DNA of 64,000 nucleotides from Sedimenticola hydrogenitrophicus. Its GTDB lineage: Bacteria; Pseudomonadota; Gammaproteobacteria; Chromatiales; Chromatiaceae. Numbering within the stretch: the stretch's first letter is position 1; each line of letters opens with the position of its first letter. A program made the translations under genes and the position numbers. Where the stretch lies: the NCBI RefSeq assembly GCF_025175675.1, contig NZ_JANIOA010000020.1:1-64000 (forward strand), given 5' to 3'. Below the pieces are notes generated by a model. That model saw only the letters and a program-made list of their open reading frames with translations, searched no databases and had not been told where the DNA came from. This document shows, piece by piece, positions 43,459 to 54,317 of the stretch.

Positions 43459-44332
43459 CCGTGGAGAGATAACGGTCGCCCCGGTCGCAGATGATGGTCA
43501 CGATAGTGGCATGGGTCACTTCCCGCGACAGCCTGAGTGCCGCGGCCACCGCCCCGCCGGAAGAGATACCGGCAAAGATACCCTCTTCCGTCGCCAGCCG
43601 GCGGGTGACTTCCTCGGCCTCCTCCTGGGTCACATCCAGTGTGCGGTCCACCCACTGCTTATCAAAGATCTTCGGGATATAGGCCTCCGGCCAGCGCCGG
43701 ATGCCGGGGATGCTGGAGCCCTCCGTCGGCTGCACCCCGACAATCTGGATAGCCGGGTTCATCCCCTTGAGGTAGTGGGAAACACCCATGATGGTCCCCG
43801 TGGTGCCCATGGCGCTGACGAAATGGCTGATCTCGCCGCGGGTGTCATTCCAGATCTCCGGGCCGGTGCCCTCCAGGTGGGACAGCGGATTATCGGCATT
43901 GGCGAACTGGTCGAGGACCTTGCCCTCACCCCGTTGTTCCATCTGCTGCGCCAGATCCCGCGCACCTTCCATGCCCTCCTCTTTCGTGACCAGAATCAGT
44001 TCCGCGCCATACGCCCGCATGGAGGCGCGCCGTTCGAGGCTGAGGTTGTCGGGCATGATCAGGATCATCCGGTAGCCCTTGATCGCCGCTGCCATGGCCA
44101 GGGCGATACCGGTGTTGCCACTGGTCGCCTCGATCAGCGTTTCCCCCGGGTGGATGTCACCGCGATCCTCGGCATGCTGGATCATGCTCAGCGCCGGGCG
44201 ATCCTTGACCGAGCCGGCGGGGTTGTTCCCTTCGAGTTTGACCAGAAGCGTATTCGTGGTATTTCCGGGCAGCCGCTGCAGGCGCACCAGGGGGGTATGA
44301 CCGATAAACTGTTCAATGGTTGGGTATTTCAT
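43439..44332 (-). CDS. cysM: Cysteine synthase B
   Basis: A 297-residue fold-type II PLP enzyme that makes cysteine from O-acetylserine with sulfide or thiosulfate. The PLP lysine is K43 in NPAGSVKDRPA. EATSGNTGIALAMA and FVSAMGTTGTIMG are substrate- and cofactor-phosphate loops. The GIRRWPEAYIPKIF form is characteristic of CysM rather than CysK. It is divergent from the TonB-dependent receptor gene. Confidence 0.93.
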   Translation of the reverse strand: MKYPTIEQFIGHTPLVRLQRLPGNTTNTLLVKLEGNNPAGSVKDRPALSMIQHAEDRGDIHPGETLIEATSGNTGIALAMAAAIKGYRMILIMPDNLSLERRASMRAYGAELILVTKEEGMEGARDLAQQMEQRGEGKVLDQFANADNPLSHLEGTGPEIWNDTRGEISHFVSAMGTTGTIMGVSHYLKGMNPAIQIVGVQPTEGSSIPGIRRWPEAYIPKIFDKQWVDRTLDVTQEEAEEVTRRLATEEGIFAGISSGGAVAAALRLSREVTHATIVTIICDRGDRYLSTGVFPAE

Positions 44333-44472
44333 AAGAGAAGGTTACAGTAGGGTCCTGTGAAAAGAGAACACACTATATAGTATAGAACTGGACTATCCGG
44401 CAGCGGCGATCCCGTAGCTGGCCAGCGGTGATTAGTCTATCAATAACACCAAGAGAACAAAACAGAAGCATT

Positions 44473-46476
44473 ATGGAGTACACACATCTCTTTAAAAACA
44501 GCCCCAAACGGTATTGGGCTTTGGGACTGGGTGCGATCGCCTCCCTGTCCGTTCAGGCAATGGATGCCAATAATCCATTGACTGAAGAGCTGTTTTTCAG
44601 TGATGTGCCGGTAGTGCTCTCCGCCACACGGCTGAAACAGGCCTTGCCGGATTCACCGGCCTCCGTCACGGTGATCGACCGGACCATGATCGAGGTGTCT
44701 GGCGCGATCGAACTGGTCGATCTGCTGCGTCTGGTGCCCGGCTTCCAGGTCGGCCATTACACCGGTTCCAAGTTCACCGTCTCCTCTCATGGCAATGCCG
44801 ACCGCTTTGCCCGGGACATGCAGGTGCTGGTGGATGGGCGTTCGATCTATGATCCGGCCTTTGGTGGCGTCACCTGGAGCGACCAGGAGCTGGACATGGA
44901 CGACATCCAGCGCATCGAGGTGATCCGCGGCCCCAACGCCAGCACCCACGGCTCCAACTCGTTCGCCGGGGTCATCAACATCGTCACCCAACACCCCTCG
45001 GAACAACCCGCCATCCGGGTCAGGACCCTGGTTGGCGATGGCGGTAGGCGGCAGATCTACAACCGGTTTGCCGGCGTCGAAAACAATCTCTCCTACCGGG
45101 TGGCGCTCAAATATGACGAAAACGACGGTTTTGATACCCGGCACGACAGCTCGGATACCCGCTGGCTGAGTATCCGTAGCGATTACCAGATCAACAGCCG
45201 GGACGCCCTGCTGCTGGAACTGGGCCAGAGCGGAGGTACCCGCGAGGACGGTTTCCCGGCCGATGCCGAGCAGCCGTTCCGCGCCACCGAGGACAACCAT
45301 GCCTTCCAGCAGCTGCGCTGGACTCGCAGCCTCGCGCCCGGCAACGAGTATTCGCTGCAGTTCTATCACAACTACCAGGAGATCGATGACAGCTTTTCCG
45401 ATGCCGTCACCTTTGCGCCCCTGGATGTCTCACTGGGTTACGGATTCAAGTCCCAGCGCTATGACCTGGAATTTCAACACACCTTCGATATCAACCCGGC
45501 CCAGCGCATGGTCTGGGGTCTGGGTGCCCGGCGCGATCAGGCCAAGGGGGTCTGGACCTTCAAACGGGGCGACTGGATGACCCGGGACCAGTATCGGGCC
45601 TTTGCCAACTACGAGTGGCGGATGACTGACAGCCTGCTGCTGAACCTCGGCGGCATGTATGAAAAATTTGACCAGAAGGAGGGGTTCTTCTCGCCGATGG
45701 CAGCATTGAATCTTAAGCTGGATGAGATGAATACCTTGCGGCTACGAGCCACCCGCGCCTACCGCATGCCCACCTTCTGGGAGGATTTTGCCGATCAATC
45801 GGTGGTATTGACCGGGTCGATGGTTCCGATTCTGCAGACCTACAAGACCACCACCAATTTGAAACCGGAATATATCGAATCCTTCGAATTGGGATACCTG
45901 GGAAGTTTCGAAAAGCTGGGCCTGACACTCGACATGAAGCTGTTTCACGAAGAGATCAAGGAGATGATTGCGGAAGTGGCCGATCTGAATGCCCCCGATC
46001 AGCCCTTTGCCTATATCAACAGCGGAAGCTTCAACATCAACGGATTCGAGGTGGGCCTGCGCTGGGATATTTCAGCGCGCAGCATGCTGCATATCGCCTA
46101 CAGCCTGACCAACGCCTATGGCAGTCAGATCAAGAAAGATCCCCCGACGCTGCCCGAGCATTACCGGATCCTCGATCGCCGGGTTCCCCCGCTGACGCTC
46201 AGCGTACTCGGCAGTCACCAGTTTGATAACGGGATCAAGCTCAGTTCGGCCTATTACTATATGGATGATGTGGACTGGGCCGGTGATGGCGACGATATCG
46301 ATATCAACCGGCGCTGGGATATCAAGATCTCCAAGCCGTTTGAGCTGGAACGCGCCGATGGGGAGATAGCGCTGATCTTTCAGAACATCGGACCGGACAA
46401 TGATTTCCAGGATTTTCATACTGAAAACGTCTGGGGAGAGCGGGTGTTTCTCCAGGCCAGTTTGAACTGGTATTAA
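44473..46476 (+). CDS. TonB-dependent outer-membrane receptor
   Basis: A 667-residue receptor from the ATG at 44473; a GTG 45 bases upstream is the alternative. A signal peptide (WALGLGAIASLSVQA) is followed by a plug domain: FFSDVPVVLSATRLKQALPD (the VVLSAT stretch may be the TonB box), LRLVPGFQVG and IEVIRGPNASTHGSNSFAGV. A beta-barrel of repeated aromatic strands follows, ending VFLQASLNWY. No specificity motif is clear. It leads a three-gene set with a binding protein and a hybrid kinase. Confidence 0.9.
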   Translation: MEYTHLFKNSPKRYWALGLGAIASLSVQAMDANNPLTEELFFSDVPVVLSATRLKQALPDSPASVTVIDRTMIEVSGAIELVDLLRLVPGFQVGHYTGSKFTVSSHGNADRFARDMQVLVDGRSIYDPAFGGVTWSDQELDMDDIQRIEVIRGPNASTHGSNSFAGVINIVTQHPSEQPAIRVRTLVGDGGRRQIYNRFAGVENNLSYRVALKYDENDGFDTRHDSSDTRWLSIRSDYQINSRDALLLELGQSGGTREDGFPADAEQPFRATEDNHAFQQLRWTRSLAPGNEYSLQFYHNYQEIDDSFSDAVTFAPLDVSLGYGFKSQRYDLEFQHTFDINPAQRMVWGLGARRDQAKGVWTFKRGDWMTRDQYRAFANYEWRMTDSLLLNLGGMYEKFDQKEGFFSPMAALNLKLDEMNTLRLRATRAYRMPTFWEDFADQSVVLTGSMVPILQTYKTTTNLKPEYIESFELGYLGSFEKLGLTLDMKLFHEEIKEMIAEVADLNAPDQPFAYINSGSFNINGFEVGLRWDISARSMLHIAYSLTNAYGSQIKKDPPTLPEHYRILDRRVPPLTLSVLGSHQFDNGIKLSSAYYYMDDVDWAGDGDDIDINRRWDIKISKPFELERADGEIALIFQNIGPDNDFQDFHTENVWGERVFLQASLNWY

Positions 46477-46562
46477 CTGCAACGGGTCTTATTAGCGGAA
46501 CTGTTCCCTACACGGAGGTTGTGTTGTGACTTGTAACCAGAGGCGTCGGCCAGCGTAAAACC

Positions 46563-47561
46563 GTGAGTCGCCAGAACCTCAGCCATAGTCTCGGTAATCT
46601 GCCGGTGCCCGTCCGATTTGGCAGGAGGGTACTGTTTGCGCTGTTGCAGGCATTATCTCTCCTGCTGATCCTGCCGGCCGGAAATGCGGCACAAGGCAAT
46701 ATCGTTATCTTCAGTAGCAGTCCCGCCCCGGTTTACGATCAGGTGGCCAGGCTGCTGAAAGCCAACCTCAATGAACAGTGCGGCGATTTGGGCGCCGAAT
46801 GCGCACCGCATCAGATCCATATCCTCGCCCAGGAGAAGGCGGGAGAACGCGTTGTCATTCCGCCAAACACGCGGCTGATAATCACCCTCGGCCAGCATGC
46901 CGGGCAACTGATACACGACTTGGACACCGGCCTGCCGACGCTGCACGCACTGATACCAAAGAGTGCGTATGAACAGCTGGGAGGGGGCGCAAATCACTCG
47001 GCGATCTATCTTGACCAGCCGATCAGCCGGCAACTTCAGCTTGCCAGAATAATCATCCCCGATCCGCACATCGGCCTGCTGATCAGTCCGTTAACCACGC
47101 CTGTCCGGGAAAGGCTTTCGGCAGCGGCCGCCATTCAGGGCATCCCGGTCACTTATCGGGATGTCGATGACACCCACCGGCTCGGTCCATTGCTGAAAGA
47201 GGTACTCGAAGAGAGCAACGTCCTGCTGGCGCTCCCCGACCCAACCATATTCAACCGATCCACCATCTTCAATATCCTGTTGTCGAGCTATCATAATAAA
47301 GTACCGGTGATCGGGTTTTCGTCAGCCTATGTCAAGGCCGGCGCGCTCATAGCCACCTACTCGACACCAGAGGATATCGCGCACCACCTGGCGGAAACCA
47401 CCCGCGATTTTCTGCATCCCGGCACAGGAGCGTTGCCGGACCCGTCATACCCGAAATACTTCAGTGTGGCCGTCAACCGTAACGTGGCCAGATCACTGGG
47501 AATATCACTTCCGGATGAGACTGATATTATTCGTCAAATGTTGGAAGACAACAAACCATGA
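46563..47561 (+). CDS. Periplasmic substrate-binding protein, TrpX/ABC-SBP type
   Basis: A 332-residue protein with a GTG start, a signal peptide ([20 protein letters not shown]) and the two-lobe fold of ABC substrate-binding proteins of the PF04392 type: [52 protein letters not shown] and [17 protein letters not shown]. No ABC permease or ATPase is next to it. The stop overlaps the kinase start by 4 bases (ATGA). It may feed a ligand signal to the kinase rather than a transporter. The ligand is unknown. Confidence 0.8.
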   Translation: MSRQNLSHSLGNLPVPVRFGRRVLFALLQALSLLLILPAGNAAQGNIVIFSSSPAPVYDQVARLLKANLNEQCGDLGAECAPHQIHILAQEKAGERVVIPPNTRLIITLGQHAGQLIHDLDTGLPTLHALIPKSAYEQLGGGANHSAIYLDQPISRQLQLARIIIPDPHIGLLISPLTTPVRERLSAAAAIQGIPVTYRDVDDTHRLGPLLKEVLEESNVLLALPDPTIFNRSTIFNILLSSYHNKVPVIGFSSAYVKAGALIATYSTPEDIAHHLAETTRDFLHPGTGALPDPSYPKYFSVAVNRNVARSLGISLPDETDIIRQMLEDNKP

Positions 47562-50392
47562 TGAAACGACGTCGCTATTCGCGAATCAAGACGCGGGCAC
47601 TGTTACTGGGCATTGTCCCGGCCGCCATCCTGGCAATCTCACTGACGGCCTACCTGATCACCGCACAGCTGGACAATCTGGAACTGGCGTTCAAGGCGCA
47701 GGGCAATGCCACGGCGCAGGAGGTGGCTGCCGCCAGTTTCTACGGGATATTCAGTGGCGATATTGAATCGCTGTCGTTGAATCTGAAATCGATAATCAAA
47801 AGAAAAGACATTCTCTCCATCATCGTCAATGACGCGCAGGGCAAACTGTTGTTGAGTATCGGCGAGTCCGTGTCGAATGATGCGGGCGCCGGCACCCATG
47901 ATCCCGGCAAATCATCATTCTTCTTTACCTCGGTTCAAAGCGGTTTTCAACCAGATATCCTGGGCGACTATCCCGATCAGATGCAGTTCATCCAGGACGA
48001 TGTCACCCCTTCCACTATCGGTTCGGTAGTGGTGGAACTTGAGAAAACCAGCCTACTGGCGCAGCAACGTGACTCGATCATCACCAGTGTGATCATCAGT
48101 GTCACCGGACTCATCCTGACGGCCCTGATTGCCTTGCTATTAAGTCGAAAAATAACACGCCCCCTCTCCAAATTGACCCAGGCGGTCATTCGCATGAAAC
48201 ATGGTGATTTTTCCGTCACGGTACCGGAAATTTCCGCCGGGGAGTTGCGCAGTCTGGAAGAGGGCTTCAATGCCATGGCCCGGACGCTGAAATACAATCA
48301 GGAGATATTGCAACAGCAGGTTGACCGGGCAACCTCGGACCTCACCGAAACCATGGAGGCACTGGAAATACAGAATGTGGAACTCGATCTGGCAAGAAAA
48401 CGCGCGCTGAAGGCGAGTCAGGCAAAGTCCGAGTTCCTGGCCAACATGAGTCATGAAATCAGAACGCCGATGAACGGGGTTATCGGATTCTCCACGCTGC
48501 TGATGAAATCCAAACTATCACCCGAGCAGCGTGAACTTGCCGATACCATACACAAGTCCGCCACCGGCCTGCTCGGAATCATCAATACCATTCTGGACTT
48601 TTCCAAACTGGAATATGGAAAACTGGAACCGGAATACGCCCCCTTCGATATCCGTTCCTGCTTTGAGGATCCGGTTGCACTGCTGGCCCCGGCGGCGCAT
48701 GACAAACAGCTTGAGCTGGCACTGCTGATCTATTCGGATGTGCCGGCACAATTGATCGGCGACGAAACCCGTATCCGCCAGATACTGGTCAATCTGGTAG
48801 GCAATGCAATCAAGTTCACCCACCAGGGTGAGATTGTCGTACGGGTACTGATCGAGGATGAGACCGAGGACTCCTGTCGACTTCAATTCTCCGTCACCGA
48901 CACCGGCATAGGCATAGACGAAGATATCCAGAAAGATCTTTTCACCTCTTTTCAGCAGGGGACCAAACAGACAAACAAGCAATACGGGGGGACCGGACTG
49001 GGATTGAGTATCAGTAAAAAACTGGCTGAATCGATGAAGGGGGAAATCGCCCTCGACAGTGTTGAGGGCAAAGGCTCTTGTTTCAGGGTTATGCTCAACC
49101 TGCCGAAAAGCCCTGAGGTAGCACAACCCCTGGTTGGTGACATCTTCAGATCCAAACGGTGCACCATCGTCGATCACCACGTGATATCGCAATTGGCTAT
49201 TTCACACGCCATGGAAAGCCTGGGCATGGCGGTATCCGAGGTCGGCTGGGGACAACTGAGCAAGGCGGCCATTGCCGACCAGGATCTTCTTTTGATCGGG
49301 TTTTCAGCCGCCGAAATCAATTCCGGAATCGCCATGGACCGGATAGCCCACCTGCAAAAAAAGGCCGTTCCCAACAACCTGCTGATACTGCTCAGCAGCT
49401 CTGACGCGACGGTTCATGAGAAATTCCAGGCACTGACGCTGGCGCGATGCATTTCCAAACCGGTGACCCTGCCGGTGCTGAAACGCACCCTGGAACAGAT
49501 CTTTACCAATCCATCCACCCTGTCCGGCGCTATCGAATACGGGAGTTTCAGCACCCCTTCATTCAAGGGAAAACGGTTCATTATAGCCGATGACAATCCG
49601 ATTAATCTGCAACTGATATCGGCCATTCTGTCGATGACCGGTGCCGATATCGTGGAGGCCGAGGACGGTGTCGGGGTGATCAATGCCTATCGGCAACAGC
49701 GCCCGGACCTGGTGGTTATTGATGTGCACATGCCGGTCATGGATGGCGGAGAGGCGACCCGCCGGATTCGACAAATGGAGCGTCAGGAATATGCCGGCAG
49801 TCATACGCCGATCATTGCCCTCTCGGCCGATATCATACCGGAACACCGTGATGCGCTGCTGGCGGCCGGTGCGGACCTCTACCTGACCAAGCCGATAGAT
49901 GACAGCAAACTCTGGCAGGCCATCGACCATCTGGTGAGTGCAAACAGACCCGCATCAGCAATTGTCGAAGCGTATGCGGCAGAAGAGGTCGTCAAGGCGG
50001 ATGCCGCGGAGACGCTTCCGGCTCATGATCCGCAGGAGGCCTTGCGCATTACCGGCGGGAGAGAGGAACTGGCGATGGAGATGTTCAGAAAGTTCATGGA
50101 CGATCTCCCGCAGCAGATGGCACTACTGGAAAAACATTGGGAGAACCACGACTGGCCGGTGCTGGGTGAAGTCGCTCATCGGTTACATGGCGCCTGCGCG
50201 GTTTGTGGCGTACCGGCGCTGAAAGCCGCCGTTTCGGAACTCGAGCTGGCGGCGGGAATAGCCGATGCGGATAATATCCACACCCGCATCCTACGAGTCA
50301 GAACACGCTGCCAGCAGCTCTACACGCTTGAGGTATCGGCGGACGAACGCCGGCAGTTCAGTACCGATGGCGGTTTGATTCAAGATCCCTGA
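47558..50392 (+). CDS. BarA/GacS-like hybrid histidine kinase with Hpt domain
   Basis: A 944-residue tripartite kinase. Two membrane segments (about residues 12-34 and 170-192) flank a BarA-like periplasmic sensor. HAMP, HisKA with H299 in [15 protein letters not shown], and HATPase ([31 protein letters not shown]) follow. A degenerate receiver (about 525-650) lacks the phosphoacceptor aspartate. The second receiver has D722 in [13 protein letters not shown], and the C-terminal Hpt has H874 in [14 protein letters not shown]. In E. coli barA lies next to rlmD and in Pseudomonas gacS is near cysM; the nearby cysM and rlmD support orthology. It is translationally coupled to the binding protein. 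Confidence 0.9.
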   Translation: MMKRRRYSRIKTRALLLGIVPAAILAISLTAYLITAQLDNLELAFKAQGNATAQEVAAASFYGIFSGDIESLSLNLKSIIKRKDILSIIVNDAQGKLLLSIGESVSNDAGAGTHDPGKSSFFFTSVQSGFQPDILGDYPDQMQFIQDDVTPSTIGSVVVELEKTSLLAQQRDSIITSVIISVTGLILTALIALLLSRKITRPLSKLTQAVIRMKHGDFSVTVPEISAGELRSLEEGFNAMARTLKYNQEILQQQVDRATSDLTETMEALEIQNVELDLARKRALKASQAKSEFLANMSHEIRTPMNGVIGFSTLLMKSKLSPEQRELADTIHKSATGLLGIINTILDFSKLEYGKLEPEYAPFDIRSCFEDPVALLAPAAHDKQLELALLIYSDVPAQLIGDETRIRQILVNLVGNAIKFTHQGEIVVRVLIEDETEDSCRLQFSVTDTGIGIDEDIQKDLFTSFQQGTKQTNKQYGGTGLGLSISKKLAESMKGEIALDSVEGKGSCFRVMLNLPKSPEVAQPLVGDIFRSKRCTIVDHHVISQLAISHAMESLGMAVSEVGWGQLSKAAIADQDLLLIGFSAAEINSGIAMDRIAHLQKKAVPNNLLILLSSSDATVHEKFQALTLARCISKPVTLPVLKRTLEQIFTNPSTLSGAIEYGSFSTPSFKGKRFIIADDNPINLQLISAILSMTGADIVEAEDGVGVINAYRQQRPDLVVIDVHMPVMDGGEATRRIRQMERQEYAGSHTPIIALSADIIPEHRDALLAAGADLYLTKPIDDSKLWQAIDHLVSANRPASAIVEAYAAEEVVKADAAETLPAHDPQEALRITGGREELAMEMFRKFMDDLPQQMALLEKHWENHDWPVLGEVAHRLHGACAVCGVPALKAAVSELELAAGIADADNIHTRILRVRTRCQQLYTLEVSADERRQFSTDGGLIQDP

Positions 50393-50422
50393 TTCAGCGA
50401 TCACAGCTTGGCAAAACAAGCG

Positions 50423-50449
50423 GTAGCTACTCACCCCGTAAGTAGTTAC
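50423..50449. mobile_element. Minimal 27-bp termini-only element with 8-bp flanking repeat
   Basis: GTAGCTACTCACC is followed directly by CCGTAAGTAGTTAC: the two ends of the 41092/63095 element family with nothing between. Flanks are AACAAGCG and AACAAGCT, matching at 7 of 8 positions, as expected for a target duplication. It lies in the convergent gap between the kinase and dsbB genes, and may act as a small hairpin. Confidence 0.7.
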
Positions 50450-50459
50450 AACAAGCTTA

Positions 50460-50990
50460 TCAATCACGGAAAATGGAACGTTCCTTGCCGGCAAACTGGG
50501 ACAGAAGCACCAACAGCAGCGCCAACAGATAGAGGGCATAAATGCCGATCATCGTCTGCGGCATGGTGTAGCCGAAAAACCGCCATTGAATCTCGTCACA
50601 GAAACCGGTTGGCTGGAACAGCCAGGGGATCCATTCATCCAGTTTTGCCCAGTCCGGGTAATTGGCCGCGAAATCACAGGTATTGGAGAGCGAGGGGAAG
50701 AGCTGTATCCCGGTATGCTTCAACGCCAGCTGCAGCCCCCATCCCGCACTGCCAGCCCAGATGAGTATTGCCAGCATGCGCAGAAGCATCAGCCCCGGTG
50801 CCAGTGCCGCTATCAGGCCGGAAAACAGTATGCCCATCACCGCGGTTCGCTCATACACACAGAGCACACAGGGATCCAGCTTCAATTCATACTGAAAATA
50901 GAGGGCGGCCAGCTCCAGTCCCAGCGCTGTCAACGCCAGCAGTATCCAGGGTGAGCGGTTGTTGGATAGTCGGTTAAAGAATTTCAGCAT
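50460..50990 (-). CDS. dsbB: Disulfide bond formation protein DsbB
   Basis: A 176-residue inner-membrane quinone reductase that reoxidises DsbA. Four membrane helices are visible. The first cysteine pair is C41-V-L-C44, the same numbering as E. coli DsbB, which favours the ATG at 50990 over a GTG 18 bases upstream. The second pair is C105 (LSNTCDF) and C131 (PTGFCDE). R48 lies in the quinone-binding segment CVYERTAV. Confidence 0.92.
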   Translation of the reverse strand: MLKFFNRLSNNRSPWILLALTALGLELAALYFQYELKLDPCVLCVYERTAVMGILFSGLIAALAPGLMLLRMLAILIWAGSAGWGLQLALKHTGIQLFPSLSNTCDFAANYPDWAKLDEWIPWLFQPTGFCDEIQWRFFGYTMPQTMIGIYALYLLALLLVLLSQFAGKERSIFRD

Positions 50991-51530
50991 GTGCGGACCA
51001 GGTGACACCTCGGAAAGAAATCAGGCAGCCCGAATGGCTGCCTGGATGAGCAAACAGGTTAGAGGATACCCGTGACAATCGGTCACTTCAAGAGACGGCC
51101 ACTGGAATCCCAGGGCTACCGCGGCGCAAATCCGCACCTTAGGGCTCGCGCAAGAATAATTCCGTAGTACCGACGGCGCCCCTGCGCCAGCGGCAGGTTG
51201 GTTCCATACCGGCCCATGGAAACCCCCGGTTTGGATATTAACTACCACTGGCAAGGCCGGGGCTTATTGGATGAGCGCCACAACACCCCCGCAATCCCTC
51301 CCCGTCCGGACATCTTTTCGTACCCACGGTGACTTCCTGGTCCCGGATTGGTAAAGGTTCATAGCTCTCGCCAAGACGCCAAGGAAAACCGATTTCTGCC
51401 TTTAATCTTTGCGCTCTTGGCGTCTTGGCGAGCGTTCATCTGCCATCTGTCATCGAGAGACATGCGATCCATGGAGGGGATTACCCCGGCATTTATCAAG
51501 TACTGTTCACGTCATCTGCTCTCGTTGTTG
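50991..51530. other. Gap upstream of dsbB
   Basis: About 540 bases between two minus-strand genes. It holds a 17-bp perfect palindrome (51367-51432) described separately. The rest shows no supported gene; short frames here lack domains and ribosome-binding sites. The segment 51080-51260 has coding-like GC content but no recognisable product and could be a gene remnant. Confidence 0.4.
51367..51432. repeat. Palindromic repeat with CTCGCCAAGACGCCAAG arms
   Basis: Perfect 17-bp inverted arms, CTCGCCAAGACGCCAAG (51367-51383) and CTTGGCGTCTTGGCGAG (51416-51432), enclose 32 bases. The CGCCAAGACGCCAAG core is seen as an intergenic repeat in many genomes and resembles the fabH-fabG palindrome. Confidence 0.7.
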
Positions 51531-52634
51531 TCACCGGCCATGGGGCCGACCCGCAGCCCGGTAACAGGCGGCGAAGCGATTGTCGATAAAGTCATCGAAA
51601 TCCACCTGCTCCTGGCGTATATAACCCTGCTGCGGCAGTTTGCCGTTAAAAAAGAGATCCACGATGGCACAGAGGCTGGATGCGGTAGTGATCTGTATGG
51701 CCCCCCAGTGCTCACCACCGACGTCATCATGATAAATCTTCCGGCTGTCGGTTATCTGCACGAATTTTCCATCAATAATACCGGTGGCGGTGACCATGAT
51801 CAGCACCACATCCTGCCGGGTAACCGCCAGCGCCTTCTCGAATATCTGCTTGAGCAGATCCCGCTGTTCACCGAGCCGGAGATCATTGATCAGAAAATTC
51901 ATCAGGTACTGATGCCCTTTATAGCGGATGGTTTTATAGGTGAGATCGGACACCCGGCCCTGCAGCGTCTCATACAGGGTGCCCAACCCGCCGGAGGTAT
52001 TGAAGGCCTCGTAGGAGACACCATCCAGCGAGAAGGTCTCCAGCCCTTCCAGCGGCGTCAACTCCACATAGTGGCCGGCACGGATGGCATGGCACGGATT
52101 ACAGTACTCGTTGATCAGCCCCTGGGTGGACCAGGTCAGGTTGTACATCAGGTTATTGGTGGGGAATTCCGGCAGCGCACCGACCCGCAGCTTGAGATTG
52201 TCCAGCTGATCAAACTGCTGCGCCATGTGGAAACCGAGTATGCCGATAAAACCGGGCGCCAGTCCGCACTGGGGCACAAACACCTGTCCCGCGGCGGCAC
52301 GTTCGGCAATCTGTTCTATGGCACTGGTGGTCGCGTTGTCCTCGGTCAGATCAAAGTAGCTGATACCGGTGGCGGCGGCCGCTTCCGCGACCAGGGTATT
52401 GACATCATAGCCACAGGCCGAGATGACGGCATGGCATCCCCGAATCTCCTGCTGCAAGTTATCCCCTTGACCAATCTGCAGTATCCGTTTTTCGACCCGA
52501 TCACTGAGGCGGATCGATTCCAGGATATGGCTGAACTGATCGGTGAGCAGGATCTTATAATCCCCACTATCATCCAGAAGCCTGGCGATGGCTGCCCCGA
52601 TCCTTCCCGCACCGACGATGGCCACTCTATGCAT
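51531..52634 (-). CDS. Saccharopine dehydrogenase family oxidoreductase
   Basis: A 367-residue protein from the ATG at 52634, which has AGGAGT 4-9 bases upstream; the longer frame is not supported. The N-terminal Rossmann motif is VAIVGAGRIGAAIARLL. Conserved features include YFDLTEDNATT, PQCGLAPGFIGILG and TYKTIRYKGHQYLMNFLI. Family members reduce or oxidise imino links such as saccharopine or carboxynorspermidine; the substrate here is not clear. It is divergent from cobQ. Confidence 0.83.
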   Translation of the reverse strand: MHRVAIVGAGRIGAAIARLLDDSGDYKILLTDQFSHILESIRLSDRVEKRILQIGQGDNLQQEIRGCHAVISACGYDVNTLVAEAAAATGISYFDLTEDNATTSAIEQIAERAAAGQVFVPQCGLAPGFIGILGFHMAQQFDQLDNLKLRVGALPEFPTNNLMYNLTWSTQGLINEYCNPCHAIRAGHYVELTPLEGLETFSLDGVSYEAFNTSGGLGTLYETLQGRVSDLTYKTIRYKGHQYLMNFLINDLRLGEQRDLLKQIFEKALAVTRQDVVLIMVTATGIIDGKFVQITDSRKIYHDDVGGEHWGAIQITTASSLCAIVDLFFNGKLPQQGYIRQEQVDFDDFIDNRFAACYRAAGRPHGR

Positions 52635-52822
52635 ACAGACTCCTGGAGATCGGCAAATCGGGAACGATGCTTGCGCGATCCCGACCCTATCCGAATATGG
52701 TAAAATTCGCCCTTTATTACAGAGAAGTTTAGCACTCCCCTGCTCGGTCACCGGCCATCGCTCACGCCATACGGCGGTCCGCTGGGCCGGCATATCCCTA
52801 ACCTACTCGATTGCGTACTCCT

Positions 52823-54313
52823 ATGATTGACAGTAAAACCCTGATGATCCAAGGCACCACCTCGGACGCCGGCAAAAGCACGCTGGTTGCCGCGCTCTGC
52901 CGGGTATTCAGTCGCCAGGGCCTCAGTGTTGCCCCGTTCAAACCGCAAAACATGGCGCTTAACAGTGCGGTGACAGCGGATGGCGGTGAGATTGGTCGTG
53001 CCCAGGCGGTCCAGGCCCAGGCGGCACGCCTTGAACCACACGTGGATATGAATCCGGTCCTGCTGAAGCCCAATACCGATACCGGTTGTCAGGTGATCGT
53101 GCAGGGCCAGGCCGCGGAGAACAACATGGAGGCCTGGGGCTACCACGCCTACAAACCAAGGGTGATGCCCGCAATTCTCCAGTCACACCGCCGGCTGCGG
53201 GCCGATTATCGATATATCCTGGTGGAAGGGGCCGGGAGTCCGGCGGAGATCAACCTGCGGGAGAACGATGTGGCCAACATGGGATTTGCCGAGGCGGTGG
53301 ACTGTCCCGTGCTGCTGGTGGCCGATATCGACAAGGGGGGTGTCTTCGCCCACCTGGTCGGCACCCTGGCGCTGCTCTCGGCGAGCGAACAGGCCAGGAT
53401 CAAGGGTTTCATAATCAACCGGTTCCGTGGTGAGTTGAGCTTTCTGCAGCCGGGACTGGATTGGCTGGAACAGCACACCGGCAAGCCGGTTCTGGGTGTC
53501 CTGCCCTACCTGGCCGGACTGCACCTGGAAGCGGAAGACAGCCTGACCAATTCGGAGATCGCACCCACCGTTGAGAAGCCGCTGCGGGTGGTGGTCCCCT
53601 GGCTGCAGCGCACCAGCAACCATACCGACCTGGACCCCCTTGCGCTGCATCCACAGGTCGAGGTGCGCTGGATCGGGCCGGGTGAAGCGATTCCGCCGGC
53701 CGACCTGATTATCCTGCCGGGATCAAAAAGCGTGCGCTCGGATCTGGCGTATCTGCAACAGAGTGGCTGGGAACGGGCCATCAAACGCCACCTACGTTTG
53801 GGTGGAAAGGTGCTGGGCATCTGCGGCGGGTATCAGATGCTCGGGCAAGCCATACATGACCCGCAAGGCATCGAGGGTCAACCCGGCAGCAGTTACGGCC
53901 TGGGACTTCTGGATATGGAAACCACCCTGGAGCGAGAGAAGCAGCTGCGCCTGGTGACTGGCGAACTGACCCTGGCGGCGTCGGTTCCGGTGAGTGGCTA
54001 CGAAATCCACATGGGCGTCAGCCGGGGACCGGCACTGTCCAGACCGCTGGTCAGGCTTCAACAGGGGCATGATGGCGCCCTGTCTGAAGACAACCAGGTC
54101 GCCGGCACCTACCTGCATGGTCTCTTTGAGCTGCCATCCGCCTGTGATGCCCTGCTTACCTGGGCCGGCCTTGAACAGGCCGCGACTCCCGATTACCACC
54201 AGTTGCGTGAAGCCGGCATTGAGCGGTTGGCGGATGCCGCCGAAGCGCACCTGGATATCAAAAAAATCATTGCAATTGCTGACGGTCGAATTGAATCACC
54301 GGGTCGGTGGTAG
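52823..54313 (+). CDS. cobQ: Cobyric acid synthase
   Basis: A 496-residue CobQ/CbiP from the ATG at 52823. The N-terminal dethiobiotin-synthetase-like ATPase domain has [15 protein letters not shown] and [19 protein letters not shown]. The glutamine amidotransferase domain has [15 protein letters not shown] (catalytic cysteine) and the histidine in [10 protein letters not shown]. It amidates four side chains of adenosylcobyric acid a,c-diamide. No other cobalamin gene is in the window. An extended -10 (TGG-TAAAAT at 52698-52706) could drive it. I see no B12 riboswitch upstream. Confidence 0.94.
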   Translation: MIDSKTLMIQGTTSDAGKSTLVAALCRVFSRQGLSVAPFKPQNMALNSAVTADGGEIGRAQAVQAQAARLEPHVDMNPVLLKPNTDTGCQVIVQGQAAENNMEAWGYHAYKPRVMPAILQSHRRLRADYRYILVEGAGSPAEINLRENDVANMGFAEAVDCPVLLVADIDKGGVFAHLVGTLALLSASEQARIKGFIINRFRGELSFLQPGLDWLEQHTGKPVLGVLPYLAGLHLEAEDSLTNSEIAPTVEKPLRVVVPWLQRTSNHTDLDPLALHPQVEVRWIGPGEAIPPADLIILPGSKSVRSDLAYLQQSGWERAIKRHLRLGGKVLGICGGYQMLGQAIHDPQGIEGQPGSSYGLGLLDMETTLEREKQLRLVTGELTLAASVPVSGYEIHMGVSRGPALSRPLVRLQQGHDGALSEDNQVAGTYLHGLFELPSACDALLTWAGLEQAATPDYHQLREAGIERLADAAEAHLDIKKIIAIADGRIESPGRW

Positions 54314-54317
54314 TTAA

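Noticed and set aside
52635-52822. Possible cobalamin riboswitch before cobQ
   Set aside because: No B12-box-like sequence or matching helices were seen, and the region is short.
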